Below are positions 36,758-43,392 of a DNA stretch of 64,000 nucleotides, one piece after another. The notes below the pieces were generated by a model. The model was given only the letters and a program-made list of their open reading frames with translations. It did not search any database and was not told the origin of the DNA. The DNA lies in the NCBI GenBank assembly GCA_020161755.1, contig JAIUOS010000007.1, positions 1 through 64,000 of the forward strand. The letters run 5' to 3'. Made by a program: the position numbers and the translations under genes. How positions within the stretch are numbered: the first letter of the stretch is position 1; the number at the start of each line of letters is the position of its first letter. Source of the stretch: Actinomycetota bacterium (GTDB lineage: Bacteria; Actinomycetota; Actinomycetes; Propionibacteriales; Propionibacteriaceae).

Positions 36758-36831
36758 CGCGGGGTGGAGCAGCTCGGTAGCTCGCTGGGCTCATAACCCA
36801 GAGGTCACAGGTTCAAATCCTGTCCCCGCTA
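36758..36831 (+). tRNA. Initiator tRNA-Met (anticodon CAT)
   Basis: A cloverleaf can be drawn with CGCGGGG pairing to CCCCGCT. The unpaired C1:T72 at the end of the acceptor marks an initiator. The anticodon stem CTGGG/CCCAG has the three G:C pairs of initiators around CTCATAA, and the T-arm contains GTTCAAATC. CCA is not encoded (ACGA follows). Its 3' third is duplicated 4.5 kb downstream, so the present 3' end was probably supplied by an integrating element. Confidence 0.95.
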
Positions 36832-36835
36832 CGAA
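36811..36835. repeat. attL: 25-bp direct repeat at the tRNA-fMet 3' end
   Basis: Bases 36811-36835, from the T-loop to five bases past the acceptor (beginning GTTCAAATCCTGTCCC), recur exactly at 41324-41348. This is the usual attachment core of elements that use tRNA genes. Confidence 0.9.
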
Positions 36836-36839
36836 TGGG

Positions 36840-36883
36840 AACCCGTTCCTGACCAGGTGTGATACCGAAGTCAGGGACGGGTT
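36840..36883 (+). terminator. Terminator after tRNA-fMet (element-borne)
   Basis: 14-nt arms (36840-36853 and 36870-36883) pair with one G:U, followed by TTCC. It replaces the chromosomal terminator now at 41351-41387. Confidence 0.75.
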
Positions 36884-37001
36884 TTCCGGTGTCTGCGCAA
36901 CTCCTGCGCAACAGCGCCGCCCTGTCCACGCACGCGCGGCCAGAGCCTCTGCCGGCTCGGAAGCGCCTCGTTGGGACCAACGGCGAATCGACTCGACCTT
37001 C

Positions 37002-37328
37002 TCAGGCACCGAGGCGGCTGGAGATCAGCCGGTTCAGGGAGACGTGTTGGTCGGCGGCCTCGAGGGCGAGCTGGCGGTGGAGTTCGGGAGGAACCCGAAC
37101 CATGAACTTGCCGGAGTAGGCCTTGTCCGCGATCGCCTCCGGCGGGGTCTCTCCCGTCTCCGCCATGTCCGCCACGACGTCGGCAGCCATCTGCTGGATG
37201 CCCGCGAAGGCCTCGGCGCGATCGGGGGCGAGCCACGACAGCGAGGGCAGCTCGGCGACCGTGCCGACGTACTCGCCGTCCTCAGCGGACCAGCGCACCC
37301 GGTAGGTGTAATGCTCCACGACGTTCAT
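37002..37328 (-). CDS. hicB: HicB-family antitoxin
   Basis: 108 residues. The N-terminal partial RNase-H-like HicB fold reads YTYRVRWSAEDGEYVGTVAELPSLSWLAP. The C-terminal part (GKFMVRVPPELHRQLALEAA...SLNRLISSRL) looks like a ribbon-helix-helix DNA-binding domain. Neutralises the HicA mRNA interferase and represses the operon. The ATG overlaps the hicA stop by 4 nt; the toxin-first order is typical for hicAB. Confidence 0.92.
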   Translation of the reverse strand: MNVVEHYTYRVRWSAEDGEYVGTVAELPSLSWLAPDRAEAFAGIQQMAADVVADMAETGETPPEAIADKAYSGKFMVRVPPELHRQLALEAADQHVSLNRLISSRLGA

Positions 37329-37564
37329 TCCTGCTCCTCCAGTCTCGCGATCGCCTCCAGGACCTGCCTGACCTGATAGGCCTTCGCCTTGCCGTGGTCG
37401 TTCTGGATGTTCACCCGGGGGTCGCCCGGCCAGGGTGTTCGGTACACTTGGTGCGAACCGCCGCTCTGTCGCGGGTTGCCGAAGAAGTGCCGGCACACCC
37501 GCTCGAGATCGGCGAACCTCACCGCAGTCGGGTTCGCCCGCATCGCTGCGATGAGTTTGTCCAT
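37325..37564 (-). CDS. hicA: HicA-family mRNA interferase toxin
   Basis: 79 residues from ATG 37564, with GGGTGG upstream; a GTG three codons earlier is possible. dsRBD-like HicA fold with the catalytic histidine in GGSHQVYRTP (His38 from ATG). The family cleaves mRNA in a ribosome-independent manner. Full length and no obvious lesion, so it is probably active. Confidence 0.9.
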   Translation of the reverse strand: MDKLIAAMRANPTAVRFADLERVCRHFFGNPRQSGGSHQVYRTPWPGDPRVNIQNDHGKAKAYQVRQVLEAIARLEEQE

Positions 37565-37575
37565 CGACGCCACCC

Positions 37576-37596
37576 ATCAATAATATCACTATTGAT
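37576..37596 (-). promoter_or_regulatory. Probable HicB operator/promoter
   Basis: An AT-rich 21-bp imperfect palindrome (arms ATCAATA and TATTGAT) sits 12 nt upstream of hicA. A TATTAT -10-like box (minus strand, 37584-37579) is inside it. It is the most AT-rich spot in the neighbourhood. Confidence 0.55.
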
Positions 37597-37643
37597 ACTG
37601 CTTCCCGAGTCCGGAGCTCCCCCGCGGTCATGCCTCGATGCGC

Positions 37644-37690
37644 GATACACCCGGTGCATTCCGGGAGAGCCAAAGTCGTTGGCACGAAAG
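37644..37690 (+). repeat. Repeated promoter-like element, copy 1
   Basis: Shares with copy 2 (37907-37956) the pattern ATACAC-CGG-GCA-TTCCGG and an identical 17-nt core AGTCGTTGGCACGAAAG (37674-37690). It lies 12 nt before the ATG of a 31-codon frame. Confidence 0.65.
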
Positions 37691-37701
37691 AAGGCGACGT
37701 C

Positions 37702-37797
37702 ATGAGCGACATGCAAGCGAACGTTGAACCGAGAGCGGGCCGTCAACATCCAGGACATCCCCAGCCAGCTCAGCATGTCGACCGAGCACCGATCTGA
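37702..37797 (+). CDS. Possible 31-residue peptide, perhaps a broken gene
   Basis: Frame MSDMQANVEPRAGRQHPGHP... from ATG 37702 with GAAGG upstream, placed after element copy 1 just as the zinc-finger gene follows copy 2. A longer frame (37724-37939, containing VNIQDIPSQLSMSTEHRSEV) opens one base out of phase. The two may be pieces of one frameshifted gene. No similarity recognised; low confidence that it is translated. Confidence 0.3.
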   Translation: MSDMQANVEPRAGRQHPGHPQPAQHVDRAPI

Positions 37798-37906
37798 AGT
37801 GGCACACATCTTCTGCACCAGGGAATCGTCGGCAAAGGCACAGCATCGCTACCTCAGGAAGATATCCGCACCTGACCGCCGAGCCGCCACATCATCAACC
37901 GGACCG

Positions 37907-37956
37907 CAATACACACCGGGCACTTCCGGCCTGAGCTAGAGTCGTTGGCACGAAAG
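37907..37956 (+). repeat. Repeated promoter-like element, copy 2
   Basis: Contains TAGAGT (37937-37942), a good -10 box, merging into the 17-nt core AGTCGTTGGCACGAAAG (37940-37956). It lies 12 nt before the GTG of the zinc-finger gene, so the core should span the transcription start. Confidence 0.65.
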
Positions 37957-37968
37957 CAGAGGTGCTCC

Positions 37969-38391
37969 GTGGCCGAGGTAGAGGCAGATCACAACGATGT
38001 CCGACCTTCGGGTCACCGACGCCCCGGCCAGACCATCGAGTGCGGGTGGTGCGGACGAGCCGTCGCCGTCCCGGCCCGCGGCCGCATCCCCTCCTGGTGC
38101 TCCTCCTCGTGCAGACACCGCGCATGGGAAGCCCGCCGCGCAGACCGTAAGCAGCTCGGCGAGGTCCGGGTGGTAACCCGCATGATCGAGATCGAGAAGC
38201 CCAAGACCCGCACCGTCGAGGTTGTGGTGCTCACCGAGCCCCGCACCGCTGCCGAGTGGGAGGCCATGCTCGACGCGTTTGCGACTCGGCTGGCGCAGGG
38301 ACGCATCTATCGCCGAGACCTCCCCACCCTCGAGCCGGCCGTCCGCCGCCTCGTTGAAGTCTGGAACCGCACCCTCCAGCAACCGCACTGA
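37969..38391 (+). CDS. Small zinc-finger protein of the island
   Basis: 140 residues from GTG 37969 with AGAGG upstream. The N-terminal part holds a four-cysteine finger: CGWC, then WCSSSCRHRAWEARR. The middle has charged segments (EIEKPKTRTVEVVVL) and the C-terminus is helical (AAEWEAMLDAFATRLAQGR, PAVRRLVEVWNRTLQQ). Short treble-clef or ribbon proteins with CxxC and CS-x-CRHRAW are common in actinobacterial mobile elements. Function unknown; nucleic-acid binding is inferred. Confidence 0.65.
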   Translation: MAEVEADHNDVRPSGHRRPGQTIECGWCGRAVAVPARGRIPSWCSSSCRHRAWEARRADRKQLGEVRVVTRMIEIEKPKTRTVEVVVLTEPRTAAEWEAMLDAFATRLAQGRIYRRDLPTLEPAVRRLVEVWNRTLQQPH

Positions 38392-38721
38392 CCGCACCGC
38401 CACGCCGCCACCGCTTCACCAGTGCGACAGCCCCTCCTCGCGCATCCCCGACCAGGCGATTCCGCCACGATCCCAAGTGCGACACACCTTCGGCACTGTG
38501 CCGCCAAACCTTTATCGTTGGCACGTTTACCGGCTGTGCGAGCGGCACGGTTCATGGGACGGCCGACGTCGACTTCTTGAGTAGTGGCGAGGGTGTCAAG
38601 AACGCCAAGAGCGACGTGAGCGATGCCACTCAGCTCAACCGAGCCGACCGCGAACTCTGCGGCTAGAAGAGTGCGGGTTTGGCTGCCACCTCCTCAGGAC
38701 ACCCACATCGCCTGCTGATCG
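38392..38721. other. Gene-poor 330-nt stretch with element copy 3
   Basis: No convincing gene. The core TCGTTGGCACG recurs at 38515-38525 after CACCTTCGGCAC, followed at 38554 by an ATG frame of only eight codons. A stop-terminated stretch ending at 38668 (VKNAKSDVSDATQLNRADRE) lacks a start in its frame. This looks like a decayed gene behind a third copy of the promoter-like element. Confidence 0.4.
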
Positions 38722-39237
38722 CTACTGGCGCAGGCGGATGGCCTCGAGGTATCTCGTCCGTGCCGAGTCGCTCTTGGAGCGGTCGACTACTCGCCCGATC
38801 GGGGCATCACGGTCCTTCCTTAATGCCTGGGTACGCCATGCGTGCGACATGGCGTGTCCTGCCTCGGCTCGAGCGGTGGCCACCAGGTCTCGGTATGTGG
38901 CGCTGACTTCATCAGGAGCTTGCATGCTCAAGAGAGCTGAGTAGAACGACAGCCTGGACTGAACTTCACTGATGTGCGTCGCGATTAGTTGCCGGCTTGC
39001 ACTGGAGCCATCGCGGCGTCGCACCAGATACGGTGCCTCTAGGTAATCCTCGACCGCGCGCAGCGCCTCGCTGTAGGTAATCGCGAGACGGTCCTTCCGA
39101 GCGCGAGACTGCTGGGAGACGTAGCCAGCAACTGCCACCGCTGCTGCCACGAGTGCCGCAACGATTGTGGCGATCGCGTCCCATGACAGAAGACCCAACC
39201 CGAGGAAGGTGGCCGGGTCGGGGGGATTCGGATTCAT
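38722..39237 (-). CDS. Single-pass membrane protein, candidate CBASS effector
   Basis: 171 residues from ATG 39237 with a strong AAGGAGGGTGGC. After a short N-terminus (MNPNPPDPATFL) comes one hydrophobic segment, about residues 17-40 (WDAIATIVAALVAAAVAVAG). A basic stop-transfer run (RARKDR) and a roughly 120-residue helical, charged domain facing the cytoplasm follow. The ATG overlaps the E2 stop by 4 nt, making it the last gene of the CD-NTase operon, the position of the killer effector. It resembles no effector family I recognise (not the 2TM SLATT pattern, patatin, nuclease or TIR). Confidence 0.7.
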   Translation of the reverse strand: MNPNPPDPATFLGLGLLSWDAIATIVAALVAAAVAVAGYVSQQSRARKDRLAITYSEALRAVEDYLEAPYLVRRRDGSSASRQLIATHISEVQSRLSFYSALLSMQAPDEVSATYRDLVATARAEAGHAMSHAWRTQALRKDRDAPIGRVVDRSKSDSARTRYLEAIRLRQ

Positions 39238-39713
39238 GCCACCCTCCTTCGAATGCCGTGAGGCGCTTCGTCTCCCAGCCATCGCCCTCGACCCTTCCCG
39301 CCGGTTCTCCGCCAGTAGGTCTCATAGAAGATGTGATCTGCTGCGATGTTCAGGAGAGCGAGGAGGCCGTCAGCCGCGATCCAGCGGCGTTCCACGGGAT
39401 CAAGCGGGTAGTACAGGCACAGACTTCCGTCCGGCATGCGGTGAGGGGACGGCAATCCGTGGTCGGCGAACACCCTCGGGTAGTCCTCCGGCCGGAGCCC
39501 GAAGGTTTCGTAGCTTGGTGTCTTCTCAAAACGAACAGCTACCGGGACGGGTTCGCTGCGGCCGGGGATTTCGAGGCCCGCATGGCGATAGACCAGTGTC
39601 CGCTCGAAGAGGTCGCGACGTATCAGCGTGCCGTACTTCCGCTTGGCGTCACGCTCGAACGGCAGTGCCCAGACCGGGTCTGCGCCGTACCACCATCGCG
39701 CTACAGTCCCCAC
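39234..39713 (-). CDS. E2-like ubiquitin-conjugating-fold protein (CBASS ancillary, short Cap2 type)
   Basis: 159 residues from GTG 39713, overlapping the CD-NTase end by 13 nt. The C-terminal half carries the pattern of prokaryotic E2 domains: HRMPDGSLCLYYP with Cys99, the only cysteine in the protein, then a helix around IAADHIFYETYWRRTGG. No E1 adenylation domain, and no JAB deconjugase gene nearby. This matches type II-short CBASS, where an E2-only protein accompanies the CD-NTase. Family assignment is from pattern and operon context. Confidence 0.72.
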   Translation of the reverse strand: MGTVARWWYGADPVWALPFERDAKRKYGTLIRRDLFERTLVYRHAGLEIPGRSEPVPVAVRFEKTPSYETFGLRPEDYPRVFADHGLPSPHRMPDGSLCLYYPLDPVERRWIAADGLLALLNIAADHIFYETYWRRTGGKGRGRWLGDEAPHGIRRRVA

Positions 39714-40759
39714 GAGCGCACGCCTTCCGTATGCCTGCGCGCTGGGCCGACCGCCCCTGTGAGCACTGCTGGCGCCGCGCTGATGGGGCCCCGGACAGGT
39801 CTCTGGGCCAGCCGTCGACGTGCTTCCTCTTCCAGGACGTCATCCGGATCAGGCGCGGCAAGCATCATCGGATCGTGAAAGAACTTGGCCAGCTCTCTGA
39901 CTGCAAGTACCGGATACCCAGCGTTCTCAAGTCGGACAGCCTGGTCCAGCGTCTCCAGTCCCTGTCGCAGCTTCCGCACAACCTCGCTCCGGGGTGCGTT
40001 CAGTTTCACCGGCGCCGACACGCGAGCAGGGTCGGGGGTGTCCTCCACCGACACGCGTTCGATGCTGAACTCAAGCCACTTGATCATCCCTGGGATCAAC
40101 TCAGTCGGCTCCTGAATGCAGCTGAGTGCGAGTGCCTTGATGTTCCACGAGCACAGTGGCTTGTCGTGGCGGCGACTCCAATGTTTCATCAACCTAACCA
40201 CCCGCGCGAAGCCAGCCTTCGTGGCCTTGTTCGCCGCGACGACGAGCTCGGTGTGCCGCTCGGGATGCGCGCGGTCCCAGGTTTCCCAGCGCGGGATGTA
40301 GAGGCCAGCGGCGCCTGGGTTGTCGATTGCCACGATCACGTCCGCGGTGAAGTCGGGGAAACGAGCCGACACGGGTTCGCGGAATCTCACCAAGATCGAG
40401 CGCTTGCGGCCTTCAACTTCAACGGCGAGGTCACCGTACTCCGCCTTCAGGTCCCGCCGGATGGCTGCGGCCGCCCGGTCCTTCAACTCACGCGGGCCCT
40501 TACGCCCCGGTCCGTATTCGTGAGACGGATCAGGAACGACCACGCCGAGATCCACATCAGTCAACGGGGTGAGTGCATCCCCGTGGGCGACGCTGCCATT
40601 GACAAACGTCCGGCTCCCCACGAACTCCAATCGCAGCGCATCAGACAACGCCGCGCGACGTCTTCGCGCCTCAGCAAGCTCCGAGTCCGAGACCTCAATG
40701 CGGTGTCTCGCGGCGTTGACGACCCGCTCCAGCGGCGGGTATTCAGGCATCTTGTGCAT
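39701..40759 (-). CDS. CD-NTase: CBASS cyclic oligonucleotide synthase
   Basis: 352 residues from ATG 40759 (MHKMPEYPPLER), preceded by GGAGAGG. The nucleotidyltransferase core is clear: NGSVAHGDALTPLTDVDLGVVV gives Gly55-Ser56 and metal ligands Asp68 and Asp70, with the third acidic residue Asp140 in FTADVIVAID. An OAS-type C-terminal helical domain follows (LIPGMIKWLEFSIERVSVED). Senses phage infection and makes a cyclic di- or trinucleotide that activates the effector. First gene of a three-gene operon with overlapping ends. Product nucleotide not deducible. Confidence 0.85.
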   Translation of the reverse strand: MHKMPEYPPLERVVNAARHRIEVSDSELAEARRRRAALSDALRLEFVGSRTFVNGSVAHGDALTPLTDVDLGVVVPDPSHEYGPGRKGPRELKDRAAAAIRRDLKAEYGDLAVEVEGRKRSILVRFREPVSARFPDFTADVIVAIDNPGAAGLYIPRWETWDRAHPERHTELVVAANKATKAGFARVVRLMKHWSRRHDKPLCSWNIKALALSCIQEPTELIPGMIKWLEFSIERVSVEDTPDPARVSAPVKLNAPRSEVVRKLRQGLETLDQAVRLENAGYPVLAVRELAKFFHDPMMLAAPDPDDVLEEEARRRLAQRPVRGPISAAPAVLTGAVGPARRHTEGVRSWGL

Positions 40760-41323
40760 GTCGATCCTCTCCGCCTGGAGCGGGGGTGAACCGACACGCC
40801 CGGGTCTCACCTGCCGGTGCCCACGCGAGCCCGGCCTAGTGCAGTGCGCTACCGTGGGCCGTACAAGGTCCCAATCTTGTTCAGGCCCCGATCGTCGGTT
40901 CCCCCGCCGGTCGGGGTCCCCCTTACTGCCAAGCTCAGTAACCACTAGATGTGGATGAACCACAACGCTGTAACTACTGTTGGTAGTAATCGTAGTAGGG
41001 CCCACTGACAGTTCCCGACTCGTCAGGTGTACGAGGTTGTTGAAGGCTTTAGGCCGTCGGCATGGATATGGCGCGACTCGCCTACTCGGACTCTCGCAGA
41101 GGGTTCGGACAACGCTTGCCCCGTCATCGTGTGTGAGTCACGGTCGATAGCATTCGGCAGGCAGTGGCTGGGAGCCTCAGCGTCGCGGCCCAACCGGGGC
41201 TAGCTCAGCCAACATCCTTCACTCGGCTCATGATGGTGCGATACGGCTTCGACCCCATCACACCTAGTCGCTGAGGCTGTTGTTGGTTCACACTGACCGT
41301 ATTCAAGAGGCTGCGGTCATTAG
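40760..41323. other. Upstream region of the CBASS operon and right end of the island
   Basis: 564 nt without a gene. On the minus strand TTGGGA and TAGCGC, 17 nt apart (about 40891-40863), could be the operon promoter. Near 40970-41000 short TAGTA-type repeats occur. A 10-bp inverted repeat AGCCTCAGCG (41173-41182) and its complement (41269-41278) flank the right end. The lost integrase or excision sites could have been here; no remnant is identifiable. Confidence 0.4.
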
Positions 41324-41348
41324 TTCAAATCCTGTCCCCGCTACGAAC
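41324..41348. repeat. attR: copy of the tRNA-fMet 3' end
   Basis: Exact 25-bp copy of 36811-36835; the base before it differs (A, versus G in the tRNA). The chromosomal terminator follows 2 nt later, which shows that this end is the original chromosomal side. Confidence 0.9.
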
Positions 41349-41350
41349 AA

Positions 41351-41387
41351 GTGGCCCCTGACTACGTCGAGTAGTCGGGGGCCACTC
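41351..41387 (+). terminator. Displaced chromosomal terminator of tRNA-fMet
   Basis: 16-nt arms (41351-41366 and 41372-41387) with one G:U pair and a 5-nt loop, followed by CTTGTT. Its position right after attR suggests it once followed the tRNA gene directly. Confidence 0.8.
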
Positions 41388-41541
41388 TTGTTCCCGAGCA
41401 GTGCGACCAACGAAAGCTGCGCCTCCTTGCCCCGTGGCCCGGTCGCGACGGCCCCTCTGGCCGATCCAGGTGCAGACGCGTCGGCCCTGCACCACGTGGG
41501 CCAAGCAGGTGGCCTTGTGCCCCTGTGAGAGGGTGGAGGTC

Positions 41542-43095
41542 GTGGCCGACGAACATCCCCACAGCGACGAGGGGCAGCCGATCTACGACTTCCTCCTGGC
41601 CCGTCTCGACGCGACCGGACGGCTCGCCGACTCGGGCGTCGAACTGCCCGATGTCGCCCGGATGGCCGGCGCCGACAGCCTGCGCTGGGTCGCCGGTGGC
41701 CTCGACGGCGCGCTCGGCCACCACGCCGCCGGCGCCCCGGACCTTCCCACCGCGCTGCGCGTCGCCGACCTGATCATCGCGGCCGCCGACGACCCCAGCC
41801 CCGAACTGCTGGACCAGATCGCCCGGACCGTCGCCGCCGAGCGCGCGCTCGAGTACGTCGACGCCATGATCGCGCGCCTCGCCCAGCTCGAAGCGGACCC
41901 GGTCCGCGTCCACGCCCTCGCCCGCCGGCTGGCCACCACCGCGCCGGATCGCGGCGTCGTCAAGATCGGCCTCGCGCTGCTCGGCGTGACCGGGCTCGGC
42001 GACGACCTGGCCGTCGTCCGGACGCTCGGCGCGCACGAGGAGTTCACCCTGTTCGCCGCGGTCGCCATCGAGAACGGCGTGCCCGAGTCCGACCGCGAAC
42101 TGTGGGCGCTGGCGCAGGTCGTGGACGGCTGGGGACGGATCCACTGCGTCGAGGCGCTCCGCGACACCACCGACCCCGAGATCCGCGCCTGGATCCTGCG
42201 CACCGGCTTCCGCAACTCGGTCATGTACGAGTACCTCGCCCACATCGCCGCCACCACCGGCGGCCTCCTGCCGGCCCTGCGCGGCGACGACGTCGACCGC
42301 GAGCTGCTCACCGCCGCCGGCGAGATCCTCAGCGCCCTGGTCGCCGGCGGACCCGCCGAGGACCTCGACGACTACGACGACGCCGCCGAGGCGGTCGACG
42401 CCTTCCTCGTCCTGATGACCGTCCGCGCGGAGACCCTCGACGACTTCCACGCGGTCGGTGCCCTCGAGCAGTTCCTCGCCCAGCCCGAAGGCTGGGACGA
42501 CCGTGCCGATCGCGGCTGGACCCCCGAGCGACACCAGCGCCTCCTCGCCGCCTGCGTCGAGGTGCTCGCCCGTCCGGCCTGGGACGCCACCATCGCCGAC
42601 GGACTCGCCGCCGACGACCGCACCACGTTCTGGAAGGCGAACGAGGCCGCCCGCAAGCGCGGCATCGACACCTTCGACGTCGTCTTCGGCAAGGTGGCCG
42701 CCGACCCGTTCGGCACCCTCTGGTTCGCCGCCTGGGCGCAGGCCGACGCGGCGCGGGCGCAACGTCTGGTCGACCTCGTCCACGTGGCCATCCCGCTGGA
42801 GCAGATCGCCACCGGTGGCGCGGACGAACCCGGAGGCGGCGACCAGTTCCGCCCCCACCGGGCGCTGGACTGGACGCTCCAGGCGCTGCGCGCCTTCCCC
42901 GGGATCGGCGGTGACCTGCTGCTGGTCGGGTTGTGGAGCCCGATGACCCGCAACCGCAACATGGCCCTCAACGCGCTCGCGGCGTGGCCCGCCACGGACT
43001 GGCCCCTGCCCGCCCGCACGGTGGTCACCGAACTGGCGACGACCGACCCCGACGAGCGCACGCGCAAGCTGGCCGCCGACGCGCTCGGTTCCTGA
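41542..43095 (+). CDS. Uncharacterised 517-residue cytoplasmic protein
   Basis: GTG start at 41542 with GTGGAGG upstream; a GTG at 41533 is also in frame. The protein is acidic and almost entirely alpha-helical, with repeating leucine/alanine helices reminiscent of HEAT-like repeats (for example TRNRNMALNALAAWPATDWP near the C-terminus). There is no signal peptide, membrane segment or catalytic motif I recognise. It is the first chromosomal gene after the island. Codon use and length support a real gene. Confidence 0.7.
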   Translation: MADEHPHSDEGQPIYDFLLARLDATGRLADSGVELPDVARMAGADSLRWVAGGLDGALGHHAAGAPDLPTALRVADLIIAAADDPSPELLDQIARTVAAERALEYVDAMIARLAQLEADPVRVHALARRLATTAPDRGVVKIGLALLGVTGLGDDLAVVRTLGAHEEFTLFAAVAIENGVPESDRELWALAQVVDGWGRIHCVEALRDTTDPEIRAWILRTGFRNSVMYEYLAHIAATTGGLLPALRGDDVDRELLTAAGEILSALVAGGPAEDLDDYDDAAEAVDAFLVLMTVRAETLDDFHAVGALEQFLAQPEGWDDRADRGWTPERHQRLLAACVEVLARPAWDATIADGLAADDRTTFWKANEAARKRGIDTFDVVFGKVAADPFGTLWFAAWAQADAARAQRLVDLVHVAIPLEQIATGGADEPGGGDQFRPHRALDWTLQALRAFPGIGGDLLLVGLWSPMTRNRNMALNALAAWPATDWPLPARTVVTELATTDPDERTRKLAADALGS

Positions 43096-43157
43096 CCCGA
43101 ACTCCTGACCGGTTGCGGCGGGCGCGGCGCCCACCGCCGCGTCCGCTGGGCCACACT

Positions 43158-43382
43158 GTGCGGGTGGAGATCGCGATCGGCGAGGACGTCATCCGCCTCG
43201 GCCAACTGCTCAAGTACGCCAACGTCGTCCTGGACGGCGCCGAGGCCAAGGCGCTCATCGCCTCCGGCGCGGTGCGCGTGGACGGCGAGACCGAGACCCG
43301 GCGCGGACGGCAGGTGTCCGTCGGCTCCCTCGTCGAGGTGCGTCACCCGGGCGGCAACCAGCAACTCCGCGTCGTGCGCTGA
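43158..43382 (+). CDS. S4-domain RNA-binding protein (YaaA/RlbA type)
   Basis: 74 residues from GTG 43158; a GTG two codons later is possible. An isolated S4 domain: IRLGQLLKYANVVLDGAEAKALIASGAVRVDGETETRRGRQVSVG is the expected fold sequence in two blocks. Such stand-alone S4 proteins bind structured RNA, often ribosomal. Starts 62 nt after the 517-residue protein and ends 10 nt before the desulfurase-like gene. Confidence 0.85.
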   Translation: MRVEIAIGEDVIRLGQLLKYANVVLDGAEAKALIASGAVRVDGETETRRGRQVSVGSLVEVRHPGGNQQLRVVR

Positions 43383-43392
43383 GGGGGATGCG

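Larger units (their letters stand above)
36811..41348. mobile_element. tRNA-fMet-integrated genomic island (about 4.5 kb) without visible integrase
   Basis: Bounded by the exact 25-bp repeats at 36811-36835 and 41324-41348. The interior is visibly less GC-rich than the roughly 70% chromosome and contains AT-rich operators. Cargo: hicB-hicA, a zinc-finger protein, three copies of a promoter-like element, and the CD-NTase/E2/membrane-protein operon. The original tRNA terminator (41351-41387) now lies beyond the right repeat, while the tRNA is followed by an element-borne terminator. No integrase or excisionase is recognisable. It is either a decayed element or a satellite mobilised by an integrase in trans. 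Confidence 0.85.

Noticed and set aside
36884..37001. Integrase C-terminus next to attL
   Set aside because: No tyrosine-recombinase motif (R-H-R-Y) in any frame; frames are short and lack starts.
36791..37009. Minus-strand frame ending in AGTGFEPVTSGL
   Set aside because: This is the well-known false translation over tRNA genes; it runs through tRNA-fMet and the terminator.
39153..40789. Plus-strand frames of 241 and 540 codons across the CBASS operon
   Set aside because: They oppose three overlapping genes with clear motifs and lack any recognisable domain.
40970..41010. TAGTA-type repeats as a CRISPR or origin-like array
   Set aside because: Only two or three short irregular repeats, no spacers and no cas genes nearby.
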